Notes: generated from the letters alone by a model not told the origin. Positions 23,661 through 36,119 are shown, counted from the first letter of the stretch. The stretch is 64,000 bases of DNA from Argentina anserina (GCF_933775445.1 NC_065876.1:11284001-11348000), one strand, 5' to 3'. A program made the numbers and translations.

Positions 23661-24131
23661 GATGAAAGGGAACATAGATGAAGAGGCTGAAAGGGAAAGA
23701 TCTTGAATGAAAAATAACTCCTTTGGTAGCTGTGCAACTATCAAATAGAAATTAGAAGTGGACCACCAATATTTGGTGTATATGCCCATCTTTACTTGCA
23801 GTTGAAACATCAAAGTGGTTCTACCTACTTAATATCTCTTGGAATTGAGATCAGTTCATGGCAGGCCCGGCCCTGGCCCAGTGCCAACTAGGCAGCCCAA
23901 GACCGAGGGGCATAGAATATCAGATTTTATATGTAATATATAATAATATAATTTAATTATATTACAAAAAACTGATTTTATGAAACGGGTGAAGCAAGCA
24001 TTCTGCAACTAGTTTTCAGCTCTTCTTTTTCCTTCTGGCTTCTTCTATAAACTTCTCAAATTTCCCAAATCACATATTCGTTACCCATTAATTATGGAGA
24101 AGAATCAAAAGACCAGTTGCCAATTGATCTT

Positions 24132-24416
24132 CAGGCCCGGCCCTGGCCCAGTGCCAACAGTGCGACTGCATTGGGCAGCCCAAAACCAAGGGGCATAGAA
24201 TATCAGATTTTATATGTAATATATAATAATTAGATATTTAATTATATTAAAAAACTAATTTTATGAAACGGGTGAAGCAAACATTCTGCAGTCTAGTTTT
24301 CAGCTCTCTTTTGTTCCTTCTGGCTTCTTCTATAATCTTCTCCAATTCCCCAAATCACATATCCGTTGCCCATTAATCATGGAGAAGAATTAGAAAACCC
24401 GTTGCCAATTGATCTT
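24132..24416 (+). repeat. Second tandem copy of the hAT left terminus
   Basis: Starting again with CAGGCCCGGCCCTGG, this repeats 23862-24131 with a few differences and an extra GTGCGACTGCATTGG-like insert. The unit breaks at TTGATCTTC in both copies. Confidence 0.88.
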
Positions 24417-25099
24417 CTTCATATTTCTCTATATAAATTTGCTCACAATCGCCCAATTTGTTTCATCATCTTCCAATTCGAATCTCTTTTGAGTTCTCTC
24501 TCGATTCCACATCCTCTTTCTGTCATTCATTCTTTCAATTCAATGATTTCAATCTAGTCTAAAATTTGGGTTTTTTGAATTGGTGAATTTGACCGTGAAT
24601 CAGCGAATTTGGGAATTTAGCATCTACAGATTTGGTTCTTTCGATTGAGGTCATTCTTTCTACCCTATATCGTTTTCAATTGAGTTATATTCTTCTAATT
24701 TAATTTGAATACAAGTTTATTAGTTTCATATATAGTAGTTATGATGAATTGATGAATGATGATACGATTGATTTGATTTGATTTGATTGGCAATGTAGTG
24801 GTTCATTCGTTCATAGACATATCACAGATCCATAGACTTGGAGATATTATATTTTGGTTACAAGTTGTTGCTCTCTACTGTTTTGATTACACTTTTTATA
24901 AATTCTTTGACTAAATTGTCTACAAAATGGAATCCCTTAATGATTAATCATTACCAATTGCATGTTGTATTGCTTTCAAATGACATTTTCAACAAGGATA
25001 CAAGCGGTGCAATACTTACTATCCAGGTTTTATTGTTCTCTTATTTTACATTTATTTTTTTAGATTACAGTAATGTTTTCTAAGAAACAACCTTGCAGT

Positions 25100-26887
25100 A
25101 GTGAAAATAGAAAAAAAAAAGGAAACAAAAAAAATATTTACAAGGTTCTTTACAAAGACTTTGGAAAAAAAATATTTCTTCTGAAAATCAAACTGAAAAT
25201 GAAGTTAATGAAGAAGTACAAGATTTTGTTGAAAATGAGGTGATCGAAAAAACAATAAATGTAATTGAAAATGACGTGATCAAAGAAACAACAAATGTAA
25301 TTGAAAACGAAGTGAACGAAGATACAACAAATGTGCTTGAAAATGAGGCTACTGAAAATAATGAAGAAACTAACTATGTGCCTGAATGTCCTGAACCTTA
25401 TGTGAATATATATGATCCTAGAGTGTGGGATAATTTAGATGCAAAAATGAGAGATATGCTTGTTGAAAATGGTCCTAAGGATAATCATAATAGAGGATTT
25501 TCTGCTTATTATTATGAAAAAAAATTACGAAATGGGGAACTTTTTGATAGGAAATGGTTGGTTTACTCAAAAGAATTAGATAAAGTGTTTTGCTTTTGTT
25601 GTAAAGTGGTAAAAAGAGTTTGTTCAAGTCATCTGGCAGATATAAGAGTTAATGATTGAGGACATCTGAGTGAAAAACTTAAACATCATGAAGATAGTGT
25701 TGAACACCTCACTAACCTAAGAGCTTGGGTGGAACTCTGATTTAGATTGAGCACTAATCAAACAATTGATAGAGAATTACAACAGTTGATTAAGAAAGAT
25801 ACATAACATTGGGAACAAGTCATGGTAAGAGTCATTTCTATTGTCAAACGTCTTGCTATGAATAATTTGGCATATTGAAAGTCATATTGAAAGTGTTAAA
25901 GCAATAAAAAGTCAATTTCCCAAAGTAAAACAAGCTTTAAAAAAATTAGTTGAAATTTGTGATCATTCAAAATTGACTTGGGCTGCTGAAAAACTTTTGT
26001 CAGGTGAATTTTCAAGTTTTGAATTTATTTTGAGTTTGGTCATTTGGCATGAGATATTGTACAAGATAAACTTAGTGAGCAAAAATTTGCAATCTGATGA
26101 TATGCTTCTTGATATTGCTATTAACAGTTTGAAAGAGGTGGTTTCATTTTTCGAAAAATACAGAGAAAATGCATTTACTTCTGCTTTGATTGATGCTAAA
26201 GAAATTGCTGATGAAATGAAAATTGAGCCAGAATTTCAAGTAAAGCGTAAGTCCATAAGAAAAAAACATTTTGATGAAATTCCTAATACTGAGAGGGAGT
26301 AACAATCTGCTCAAAAAAATTTTAGAACAGATTACTTTCTTGTTTTAGTTGATATGGCTATTTCTCAATTGAGGGTTAGATTTGAACAAATAGAAATTTT
26401 TGAGTCTATATTTGGTTTTTTATTTCATGCATCCCGACTGGTTTTTTTGGATCATAATGAATTGAAAATTTGTTATGAGAACCTTGAAAAGGCTTTGAAA
26501 TATGGTGAGGATTGTGATATTGATGCAAAAAGACTACTTTCATAATTACAGATTTTGCAGGTAATGTTATCTAGTGAATCTTATGATATTGTTAAACCAT
26601 GGAATTTCCTGACAATTATGGAGTTTGTGAAAAAAATGGGCATGTTTCTAAATGGTTTGGTTGCTTATCGGATTTTATTGACTATACATATCACTGTAGC
26701 ATATACGGAAAGAACTTTTTCAAAGTTGAAGTTGATAAAGTCTTACTTGCGGACAACAATGACTCAAGATAGGTTGAATGGATTGGCAATATTGAGTATT
26801 GAAAAGAATATGTTGAAAACCATTGACCTTGAGCATATAATTAAAGATTTTGCTTTTAAAAATGTAAGAAGAAGTCATTTCAGATGA
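25100..26887 (+). pseudogene. hAT transposase (TTF-type zinc finger), broken
   Basis: The N-terminal part has tandem acidic motifs (ENEV..TTNV at about 25230-25360), then [13 protein letters not shown] and a TTF-type zinc-finger region with [17 protein letters not shown] (to 25620). The C-terminal dimerisation region is clear at 26690-26880: VAYTERTFSKLKLIKSYLR, then TMTQDRLNGLAILSIE. Stops and frameshifts near 25658, 25738, 25806 and 26300, together with missing catalytic-core sequence between, make it non-functional. Similar plant genes are often annotated as zinc finger MYM-type protein 1-like. Confidence 0.82.
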
Positions 26888-27489
26888 GACCAAATCTCTT
26901 TTAAAACTATGGTTATGTGTCATGCATTGTCATATTTCTTTTCTTTTGTTAGGGGTATTGGTTTTATGTCCCCCCTTGTGCCATGTTTTATCATATAAAT
27001 AAAAACATTCAGGCATGGGGATGAGCCTCCTAATATTGTACTTGACTAGGTTCAAAACCCTAAACAAATATATAAGTTTTTTTGTTATGTAGGGGGCATA
27101 ACTTTTTATCTTGCATTGGGCATAAAATTGGTATGGACCGGCCCTGGTTCATGGCAAAGCAAAGATTAAAAATAATTGACTACTTAAAATGCCTTGTTTG
27201 TTTGGCAGGAATTATGTGTGGTAAGCACAAGATTATGACTACTTTCCTAACAAAGGGAAAAATAGAAAGGAAGTTGGTTTCATCCATGTGGGCCATGTCC
27301 CATGGGAGAGAAAATATTACTCTCATATCAATGAATTTCTCATCGCACTTCCCAACATTAATTGTAAATGCAATAACCATTAATGTCGTTGTAAAAATTC
27401 TTTATTATTAAAACACAAGAGTATAATTGAATTATTTTTTAGGGAGAGGACCGTGTTATGCCATTAACAGAAAGACATGTTGACCTTTA

Positions 27490-28387
27490 GTTTTTTTTAA
27501 TAGGACAAACTGCCTCTAATTTATTGAAATCAAACTAACAAATGAGGGGAACAAAAGAACATGACCTACTATGTCTGATAAACTCCAACAAAGAGGATAA
27601 ATAAAAAACTCAATCTGGCATGTGTACACACACCCATGCAAAACTATAGATATAAAAACCTCTAGCAAATAGCAAACTCTCAGTCAAGAAACCCTTAATT
27701 AAAGGATGGGATGAAGCTTATAGCATTAGCAGACAGTTGTGAGATACCAAAAATAGAGAAAATAGACATATCGTGATGCTTCTTTTAAGAATGAAAAGAA
27801 TGCATAGTAGACTCTCTGAACAATTCCAAAAGATGACGTTGGGCTTCCAACACATTAAAAATCTTACCTTCGAAACACACCACATTCCTAGTAATCCAAA
27901 TAAACCAAATTAGATTACAAGAGACTAGAAACTAAAGTCGACGTTTAGGTTTTGGGAACGCTGAAACACCAACACCATTAATCACTTCATCAAGAGTACC
28001 CCAAGGCGAGAATGAATGAGAAAATAGAAGACAAACTCATTTCCATAAAGCCACAATTTCAGAACAATGCAAAAGAAGATGTGTACCCGATTCCGCATGA
28101 CTTCCACAAATGGAGCAACGAGATGGAAATGAAAAACCTCGCCGTTGTAAAACATCACCAGTTAGTAAACGCCCATGAAGAGCCTTCCAAACAACAAGAG
28201 TTTTGCGGGGTTGAATTATTTTACTCCAGATCACTTTACCCCAATCTTTATGCTCAGCATGATTTGAAAAGAAAACAAAAACTTCTTTTGCTATCAAAAT
28301 TCTTGAGGAGCAGTGCGGCCAAAAAAGAGATCAAATGTGTCTGCATTAGGCAGAGAAATGCGCTTAATTTTTTCTACTGCTTAAGGG
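27490..28387 (-). mobile_element. LINE 3' remnant (reverse strand)
   Basis: On the minus strand, 28297-28037 encodes the zinc-binding region found after plant LINE reverse transcriptases: WSKIIQPRKTLVVWKALHGR, RCSICGSHAESGTHLLLHC and ALWK, with the Cys/His pattern intact. Further downstream, frame-shifted words such as LFGLLGMWCVSKVRF are seen. A run of A on the minus strand near 27490 may be the poly(A) end. The 5' side stops where a Gypsy LTR begins at 28388. Confidence 0.75.
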
Positions 28388-29114
28388 TGTCACGACCCCG
28401 AAATTTCTAGTGTTAAACTCGAAATCGAAGCCATGAAAAACTCTAAAACAATCTCAAATCAATCGAAATCATCTTATAGTCACAGCGTATCGTAACTGAG
28501 TTCATAGTACATCTCAGTTGATTTGATTATTACAATACCAGTTTATAATTCAAGCATTATAACAAAATGGAAATGTAAAATCCTGTCAATCCTCAACACA
28601 AATAGAAATAACAAACTTCGAAATCTTAAGAGTAGCCCTCCAATTTTTCTAATCCACACCTGCAGAACTATCCCCTACACCATCGAATAGGTGCACCGGG
28701 ATTGTAAACACAAACCCGGTAAGTTTTGCAGCTCGTATGAGTAAATCAACAGTATAACACACATAGTAAACAAAAGAAGATACATATGACATTTAAATAT
28801 AAATGCACTCATAAGACACAGGACGACTCATCTGAATATCCAATAATATCTGGAAATATGTGTACTCATGAGACATTAAGCAACCCATATGTTTACCCAA
28901 ATTACATTTATAATACGGGTACTCATGAGACCCAGGTACTCATCTGTTACCCCTCATGCAATACGTCGTCAGATACTGGGCAACCCATCTGTTACCCAAT
29001 ATCACAAAAATATGGGTACTCATGAGACCCAGGTAACCCATCTGTTACCCCTCATGCAGTACACCAGCAGACAGACTAGAGCTCTAACTGAATCGTAACT
29101 GTCACCCGGCCAAG

Positions 29115-30711
29115 TGATAGGAGCACTTTGTGCGACGTTTTTAACATGTTTTTACCTCAATTTATACTTTGCTTAGCCCTTATTGTTGTACTATTGAGTC
29201 ATTGAGTCGTAATAAGAGTCTTGAGCGGTATTGGATGCATTTTTGTGCTTACATGAGTTAAAACGCATAATTTGTTTAGAGTCCTAGTTTGACTAGGAAT
29301 CCTTGTTAGGTTTTGAAACTAATTATCTCTTACTTATGATTTTATTTTCTTATTTTCAGATTAGATTGAAGAGATAATTAAAGAAAAAAAGATGGAGCCA
29401 AGTCATGCAACAATTAAATAGAAGATGATCATTAAAGGCATAAAACATGGCATGTTTTAGGGAATAAAACATGACATGTTTTAGGGATTAAAACATGACA
29501 TGTTTTAGGGAATAAAACTTTCCATGTTTTATGGATTAAAGCATGGCATGTTTTAGGGAATAAAACTTTCCATGTTTTAGGGATTAAAGCATGGCATGTT
29601 TATAGGAAGAAAGAAGCAATTTCAAACCCTCCATCTTTCCTCTATATATACATGGCTTCACCTCTCAAATATGAGGACTTCTCATTAGCATTCAAGAGCC
29701 AAAACTCTACTAAAACACCACCATAAATTTCCCTCACAAATTAGCCAAACCGTCCACCCCAAAACTATCATCATCTCCACCGAGTTTCACTATTGAAGAC
29801 ACACCTCCAAGGTTCTTACAACGTGTGATTCTCGCAACTCATCTCCATGGCTTCGTCTATTTGTGTTAATCTACAATTCTTTGTCTATGAAGATTGTAAG
29901 TTGTTATTTATGTGGAAATATTGGTTTTGTATTTGTTTTAGAATTTTCAAATTGTATTTGATATTTTTTTTTGAGACTATGCCGAATCTATGTTCTTATA
30001 ATTAATGAGTTTGTATTTCTATTGTTGTGTTCTAATCATCTTTCTCATACTTTTAGATAATTTTCAGATATGTGCATATGAATTTAGTGGTTGGATACAA
30101 TCCCTAAGATTGTGTTTGAGTGCTAGATTCATCAACCATATTAATACAAATCGAATCATGCCCTAAGTAGGTTCGGTTTGTGTTGATTAAAAGTGGTAAA
30201 AATTCTGGAAATTTGCATGTGAAACCATGGTGGGTGACGCCACACATGAAACATGTCTCCAACAAAGATTTGGTGCTTAAATGTAATCTTGTTTGATTTC
30301 TACTCTAAGTGTTATTGAATTCGATTGCATGCAAATTTAGATTAGGCCCTAAGTCAATCTAAATGTTAATTGAAATCTTGCATGATTAGATGATCCCCTA
30401 AGGCTCTAATTGTATTGGTGTCTAAAAAGTATGTAATTGGTCGAATTAGAATACATGATAGGTTCGAACTTGTAATTATGTGGTGTAATGGTAAATTTGG
30501 TTTAAGTTTGTTAAAGAGAAGTCGATCATGTAAATAGTAATTTAGGTTTTATTTTAGTAGTTAATAATCAATCTCAAACCCCCATTATTTGTTAACACTA
30601 AAAGTTTAGAGTTCCCTTCAATTCCCCGGAAAGAACGATCCCTGCTTATTCTATACTAACAATGATGTTTTACAGGGTTTATTATAGACGTTTTAACAAA
30701 ACGCTCTATCA
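29115..30711. mobile_element. Solo LTR, 1.6 kb, with 5-bp target duplication
   Basis: The segment starts TGATAGGAGC, ends GCTCTATCA and is flanked by CCAAG on both sides (29110-29114 and 30712-30716). The TG...CA ends and 5-bp duplication are those of an LTR retrotransposon; no internal genes are present, so this is best read as a solo LTR left by recombination. A tandem array of AAACATG..CATGTTT palindromes lies at about 29442-29605. Confidence 0.82.
29442..29605. repeat. Tandem array of palindromic ~26-bp units
   Basis: Six or so units alternate AAACATGACATGTTTTAGGG with variants reading AAACTTTCCATGTTTTAGGG or AAGCATGGCATGTTTTAGGG, spaced by GAATA or GATTA. Each unit contains a CATG palindrome. 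It lies inside the solo LTR and is a candidate for secondary structure or promoter elements. Confidence 0.85.
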
Positions 30712-31146
30712 CCAAGGCTTGATTCTGATACTGCCAACACGTCAGAAGACAGAAGAACGTTTTAACATGACTCAAAGTTAAAACCACGTACAATACAATC
30801 CTCACATATTATTGTACAACAACCAAACGACTCTTGTTCAATAAAATAAATATTAGTGCTATAATAAAACTCATTTGGAAATAAGAATGTGACAGTATAT
30901 AATATAGTAAGCCATATATATATGTATCGTATTTACCATTTATACACATACATAACACATTATATCATATACATGTCAAAGTTCGGTCTTTTAAATAAAA
31001 CGTAACTATGAATCACCGCCAAGGGTAGACTCATCATAGTGAGATTTACTCACCTTATTTTTCTAAGCGTAATTTCCACAATACCGAAAGCAATTCCTTC
31101 ACTTGTTTTGTCGATCACCTAGTTGTATAATAAAGTGGTTAGAAAC

Positions 31147-31550
31147 TGTAACAGCCCTAAAATTTCAAGCCTAAAAACTCAAAATTTCAAAGTCGTTAGA
31201 ATACCAAAAACAATCTCAATGAAAATGAAATCATTTAACGTGCACAGCGGATCATCTCTGAGTTCCAAATACAACTCAGTCAAACCGATTATTACAAACC
31301 AAATTTATAATTCGACATTACATATGATGGAAAGTGTAATAATCCTCACAAACTCTCATAAAGCTCACAAATAAAATCACTCCAATTCTCACACACAAAA
31401 TCCATGCTAGAAATCTCACCACGAACAGGACACGTACGACTTCGAATCTCCGGAGTCGTCACTCAATCTCCACTAATCAGTACCTGCGGAATAATCCCCT
31501 ACACCATTGAATTGGTGCACCGGGATTGTAAACACAAACCCGGTAAGCTT
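31147..31550 (-). repeat. Gypsy LTR copy B, fragment
   Basis: Starting TGTAACAGCCCTAAAATTTC, this repeats the first 400 bp of the LTR family again, directly after copy A. It is closer in places to the copy at 59784 (ACAGCGGATCATCTCTGAGTT, shared apart from small changes). It breaks off after GGTAAGCTT. Confidence 0.8.
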
Positions 31551-31982
31551 ATAGCTCTTTCAAAATTGAATCAAATTCTAACTTATGGAATGATTTGAGA
31601 TTTTTGGTATATGGGTTTGTTGGTTAAATTATTGATATAGAATAATTGGAAATTTGGAATCGAAATTGAGTGGTAGTATGTACTGTCCGTTACAGAATGG
31701 TTGGTGACTATGATAATAAATTGAGTATTTTATTTGCCTATTTGGTAATTAAAATCAAAGTAGTGTTTATTAATTAACATCAGGCGAGATAGATACATAA
31801 TGAAAGATAAAAATAGAGGCGTGTTGAGATTAATTTGAAACATTTTCATTCTGATGATAAATATCGACATACCTAATATAAGGAGAGAGAAAGAAATTTG
31901 CGCTTCGCGCAAATAAAAGTAATATTATGCTTTGCATAAAGTTAGCATTGGTGCTATTTCAATCCTGAATCCGCCACTGGTT
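31551..31982. other. Unassigned repeat-like DNA
   Basis: AT-rich with no gene. The end (ATCCTGAATCCGCCACTGG) resembles the terminus of a dispersed plant repeat and directly abuts the ankyrin pseudogene. Confidence 0.3.
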
Positions 31983-32943
31983 ATGTTTCTATTGACCTCT
32001 AAAGTTGATGTAAACTCCAAGAATTTGGCGGCTAGATTCCCCTGGACATCATACAGCATCAGCAGATTGCTGAAGAAACTCTTTCAGCTAGTCATACTCT
32101 AAAATAACATGTCTAAACTATGGTTTTATATTTTATGACTATGTATTCCTATATTGAGAAGGAATCTATATCACAAGTATTTAACCAACTCTCCGTCATA
32201 TACTGCAGGCAGTGGGGTTGTTATTAAAAAGGGTGGATATAAATGTCAAGAATTTGAAGGGTTTAACAGCCATGGACATATCATATCGCTAATAACCACT
32301 TTACACCGAAATTAGAAGTTTATTACTCCAAAGAGGAGCTTTGAGAGCTTCTTCACTCCCTAAAGTTCCTACTCTCGCAGATTCTCTAAGGAAAGAGATG
32401 TCATTGCTCGAAAGATGGGTTTTGGGTAGTTATCTCACAAAACGTTGCCTCTCAAATGAGAATCGCAACAATCTTCTGGTGGTAGCAGTCTTGATTGCAA
32501 CAGCCACTTTCCAAGCTGTGCTCAGCCCACCAGCTGGTATGCAGAGGGATTACTTCACTCCACTTAGCCATAAAACCAGCAGCGCCGGTTCCAATAGTAC
32601 TGGTGAACCAAATGTACCATCAAACTTTGGCTTTCATTCTTTGGTAGCGTGGAATTGTTTCCTACCTCTGAAAACCATGGCTTTCTTGACATCAATATCC
32701 AAGATATGTTTTCACCTCCCGCATGGCTTTCATTTTTTTTATGAAACTGGTTTGACCACTTTTGGTCTGCTATATGATTTCATTAAGTCACACAACACCA
32801 GTGCCAGGGCTGATGCCTTTGTTCTTCATTCTAACATTTGTATCTCAACTGAAATCAGTAAGTCAGGAACTTGCTTTTCAAGAGGTCACTGGAAGTAAAA
32901 TTATCCCTGATGAAGTTTTGTCCCAACTTACACAGAGAAATTA
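31983..32943 (+). pseudogene. Chimeric ankyrin/PGG pseudogene
   Basis: The first 80 bp match exon 2 of the truncated ankyrin gene (SKVDVNSKNLA). From about 32066 the match switches to the intron of the intact gene (from about 21815), then to its exon 2 at 32210. The PGG region is recognisable (NLLVVAVLIATATFQAVLSP). It has two stop codons after MDISYR (32292 region) and a frameshift in a T run near 32737. After that shift the last part, CYMISLSHTTPVPGLMPLFF, is read in another frame. There is no exon 1. The 3' flank is co-duplicated to about 33190. Confidence 0.88.
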
Positions 32944-33190
32944 AAGTATAGCCCTTGTTTCTGCGGGATGCAAAGCAAAAGGTTACATGCAGCTCTTCTA
33001 GTGTAATACCCCTACTAACTCAATGTATATAGAGCTTTAGATTCAGTATGGAGGTCTATGTGTTTATTAATATTCGAACTCTACGTGTACTAATGTCAAA
33101 GTAAGAACTGATGATGCAAATGGATGAAGCTCTAGATGAACCCGAAGAGTGGTGACCCCAGGCTTTTCTCTCATGTTCTTCCTTGCTTCT

Positions 33191-33740
33191 CAAATTCATT
33201 CATAATCGCATAACTCCTCAGTAGAGTAGTGTTCAAAAGTCCAAAGTATTTCCAACTAGGGATAAAGCAGTTGCAAATTTAACTAAATTAACCTAACTAA
33301 GAGGTAAAGTACACTTGCATTTAGCAGACGACGTGGTAATCATTTTGTCATTATAAAATTGTCGGCTGTTTGCGATTCTATAAAACGTTTACTACGAATC
33401 CCCGAAGAAAAGATAGAGAAAAAGAAAAAGGAAAACAACTATAAGGAAAATTGGATGAACCATGCTACTGATGACAATCTCCCAAAAGAATCTTAACAGC
33501 TGCTAAGGTTTGATAGCTTTCAGATCATATATACAATGGGTGGAACTACAATATCGGTTCGAATATAATTACATACATCAGTCATGGACGAACCATCTGG
33601 CCAACAACACTGCAACTTTATTATGGCCAAGGAGACAAAAATAAGTACACCTTGATTCATGACATGGTGCAATACCTGAACACAGAAAGCCTAGGCCAGC
33701 CATATCTACTAAGACCTAATGCTTGAGAACCAGCTCAGTT
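33191..33740. other. Intergenic spacer between ankyrin cluster and HHP gene
   Basis: No gene is supported. The right part is probably the 3' UTR of the HHP gene, which ends at 33741 on the minus strand. Confidence 0.5.
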
Positions 33741-36119
33741 TTAGCAACCTTGCAAGTCCCGCCATCTTAGATAGAGGAGTCCTGCCCGATAATGTGTGTA
33801 AGCTCCTGCCACAACCAGTACATGAAAAAGTTGGTGACTGTGGCCAGCAATGTCAAACCTTCCTGGTTTCCACCGCTCTGGTACCCTTGTAGCATATATC
33901 ACTGCCCCCAATCCATAGAGGACTCCCATTAAAACCTCATAGCATGTAGTCTGGAGGACCTCAGGCCGATTCCAGAACAATATGAGCTTATGAACTAGAG
34001 GAACCACACCAGACACACCCATCCCAAAGAAGAGAGATGCGCGAGTACTCCGGAACTTAGGTCCTTGAAACATTGGTAGGAGGGAGAAAGCAATGGTGGC
34101 TATACCAAGAATTGTTATGAATCCCAAGTAGAGATTGCAAAATAAAGGGTTGCACATGAAGGAATAGTAGACTGGAGGGTAAAAGGAGGTTGCAATGAGT
34201 GCAGCAATGCCTGCATAGTCGCATCTTAAAACAATGTACGAAAGGCGTGCTGAATGGCAAGCAAGGAGATGGCATGTGCTACTGGCTAGCAAGCAGAACA
34301 TAGCCCCACCAAGGAAAACAAAGAAAGGCCACATTGTGATTGGTCGAACCATAAGGGGAGCAACCATGTCCATGACATCATCTGTTACTCCGTGCTGCGA
34401 TCATCAGATAAAGCAAAAAGGTATCAGGCTGTGATACGAGGAAACAAAAGAACTTCAACTTTAAATGTATGTTTCCACATGTATGTTGTATATAGACCGT
34501 TCACAGCCATAACATTTAATCAAAATATATGTCACTCAATTGTGATCGACCTCTAATTCAGGCCATTGAAAAAATATGCAGACAGTTACTTTTCATCAAG
34601 ACAATAATATATACACATATATAATATATTATATATGTAATGATTGTAATCAGGTACGTTGGCAACACTCATTCAGATGAAGGAGAAGTGATCAAATTTG
34701 AAATCACAAAACGGAAGATGTGATCATATATTACAAGCATGGTTGCACATTACATGACCAAATTAATGTCAAGGAGCAGGACAATACCAGAACAGAATTG
34801 TCAGTGTCGTGAGAATGGGATAATCGCTCTGGCAAGCAATTGGTGACAAGTTCCACCAGATTCCCTGAAACTGAAGACAGAAAATCCATAGATGGCAAAG
34901 ATGTCTTAAAATCAGATAGGTTGGGTAATGAAGGGAGGCAATTCAACAGTTCTGGGTGAATTTTGTGGAAATCAGCACTTCTAATCATGTCAGGCAAACG
35001 TTGCAGGTAATGCAGATCAATGAGGTCGGGAGCTCTTGTTGCTGTGTAAATAGTGAGGAAAAGGAAAAGGAAGAAGCCAATAAGATGCCTGCATACAGAG
35101 CCAACAACTGTCTGAAAATCCATCTCAAGTAATCAATGTTCTTTTCGGAAGATGGAAAGAACAAGTTGGTGAATTTATCCAGTTGGGAGAAATGAAAAGA
35201 GAACAGCGGTAGTATTGGATTATACTTACGTCCAGACATTAAGAGTTTCATTATGGATAGAGAACATGCTTAGAAACACTTGCTTCAATGGCCATTCTGA
35301 ACGGTAGTAACCCAGAATGAACTCATTGTCCCTTAAGAACATAGGCAATGAATGGTATTCAACAAGCTGATATTTTACTTTCTTGAGTTTCTTCCATAGT
35401 CTCTTTCCCTTCCTTTCCTTTTGAAAGTCACTATCGGAAGTGCATCCATCTATCATTTCTGCAACCCAGAAGAAACAACACACAACACATAACCATGTCA
35501 TACTACAAAACCCAAATGAAAATCTAGTAAAAAAGAATAGCAGAGACAAGAAATACATCATAAAGCTCATATAACGCACGACACAAGAAGCACATTTCTA
35601 GAAGAAATATAAAGGAAAAATTTTCGGATACACATAATCTGAAAGTAAACCAGAATTTCACTTGATCATCCATTCAAAAATCTCATCTTGCCTCATTGCT
35701 CTAAGCATTGACAGATGACTAGGCGTACAATCATGAATATGCACAAAGATACCTCGTTTACCATTGAAATGCAATGTTTCAGCTTTTTTGTAGCAACCAC
35801 ACAATTCTAATGCAATGCAAACAGTTCAGGAGGCAAAAGCAGGGGGACCTATGAGCTCATATCTATATTCCATCAGATTATCCAAAACCATATTACATAT
35901 AAATTGTAAAATTCGTCACCTTATCACCCCTAACCATTTCCCAGCAGATAATCAATGAAAGAAGCAAAGCTCATGAACAAACACATAATGGGTTTTTGCA
36001 ACACACAAGATTGATCAAGACCCCAAACAAATCGTCAAGGAAAAATACAAAATCCCACCAGAAAGATAACAAGGACACATCAAAGAAAGACAACCTGAGG
36101 TTGGAGAGTCACCGCCCAT
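33741..36119 (-). CDS. HHP4: Heptahelical transmembrane protein 4-like (PAQR/adiponectin receptor family)
   Basis: Four coding exons (36119-36095, 35458-35230, 35088-34788, 34394-33741) give an intact frame of 402 residues. The protein starts MGGDSPTSEMIDGCTSD and has KVKYQLVEYHSLPMFLRDNE before the first helix. Family signatures are SIHNETLNVWTHLIGF (conserved His/Asn/Glu), ASSTCHLLACHS..SY and the C-terminal AGHSHQLFHVLVVAGA with the His pair that lines the metal site. Seven hydrophobic segments are visible. Plant HHPs are membrane proteins implicated in stress and hormone responses. Splice junctions read CAG|GTTGTC, AC|GTAAGT, CTG|GTATTG with AG acceptors. HHP4/HHP5 is preferred because of the long loop between helices 1 and 2 (LPDMIRSADFHKIHPEL). 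A (GA)n run lies in the 5' leader at 36276-36298. Confidence 0.92.

Larger units (their letters stand above)
23862..27146 (+). mobile_element. hAT transposon (TTF-type zinc finger class) with duplicated left end
   Basis: A 3.3-kb element lies between identical 8-bp flanks GTTCATGG (23854-23861 and 27147-27154). It begins CAGGCCCGGCCCTGG and ends GGACCGGCCCTG, an imperfect terminal inverted repeat. The left terminal 270 bp (23862-24131) are repeated in tandem from 24132, so there are two candidate left ends. Inside is a broken transposase gene (about 25100-26887). Confidence 0.92.
28388..31146 (-). repeat. Gypsy LTR copy A, interrupted by a solo LTR
   Basis: The edge TGTCACGACCCC matches that of the LTR at 59784. 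Anchors shared with that copy include GTGCACCGGGATTGTAAACA, the GTACTCATGAGAC / CATCTGTTACCCCTCATG repeats, GTTTTAACAT and AAGGGTAGA. The copy is split at 29115-30711 by another LTR. It ends abruptly at about 31146, where a second LTR copy starts, so it is incomplete at its far end. Confidence 0.82.

Noticed and set aside
28780..29100. Regular repeats with CATGAGAC/GTTACCC spacing that look CRISPR-like
   Set aside because: These are degenerate repeats shared by several copies of a plant Gypsy LTR (also at 60250-60470); no cas genes, and the genome is eukaryotic.
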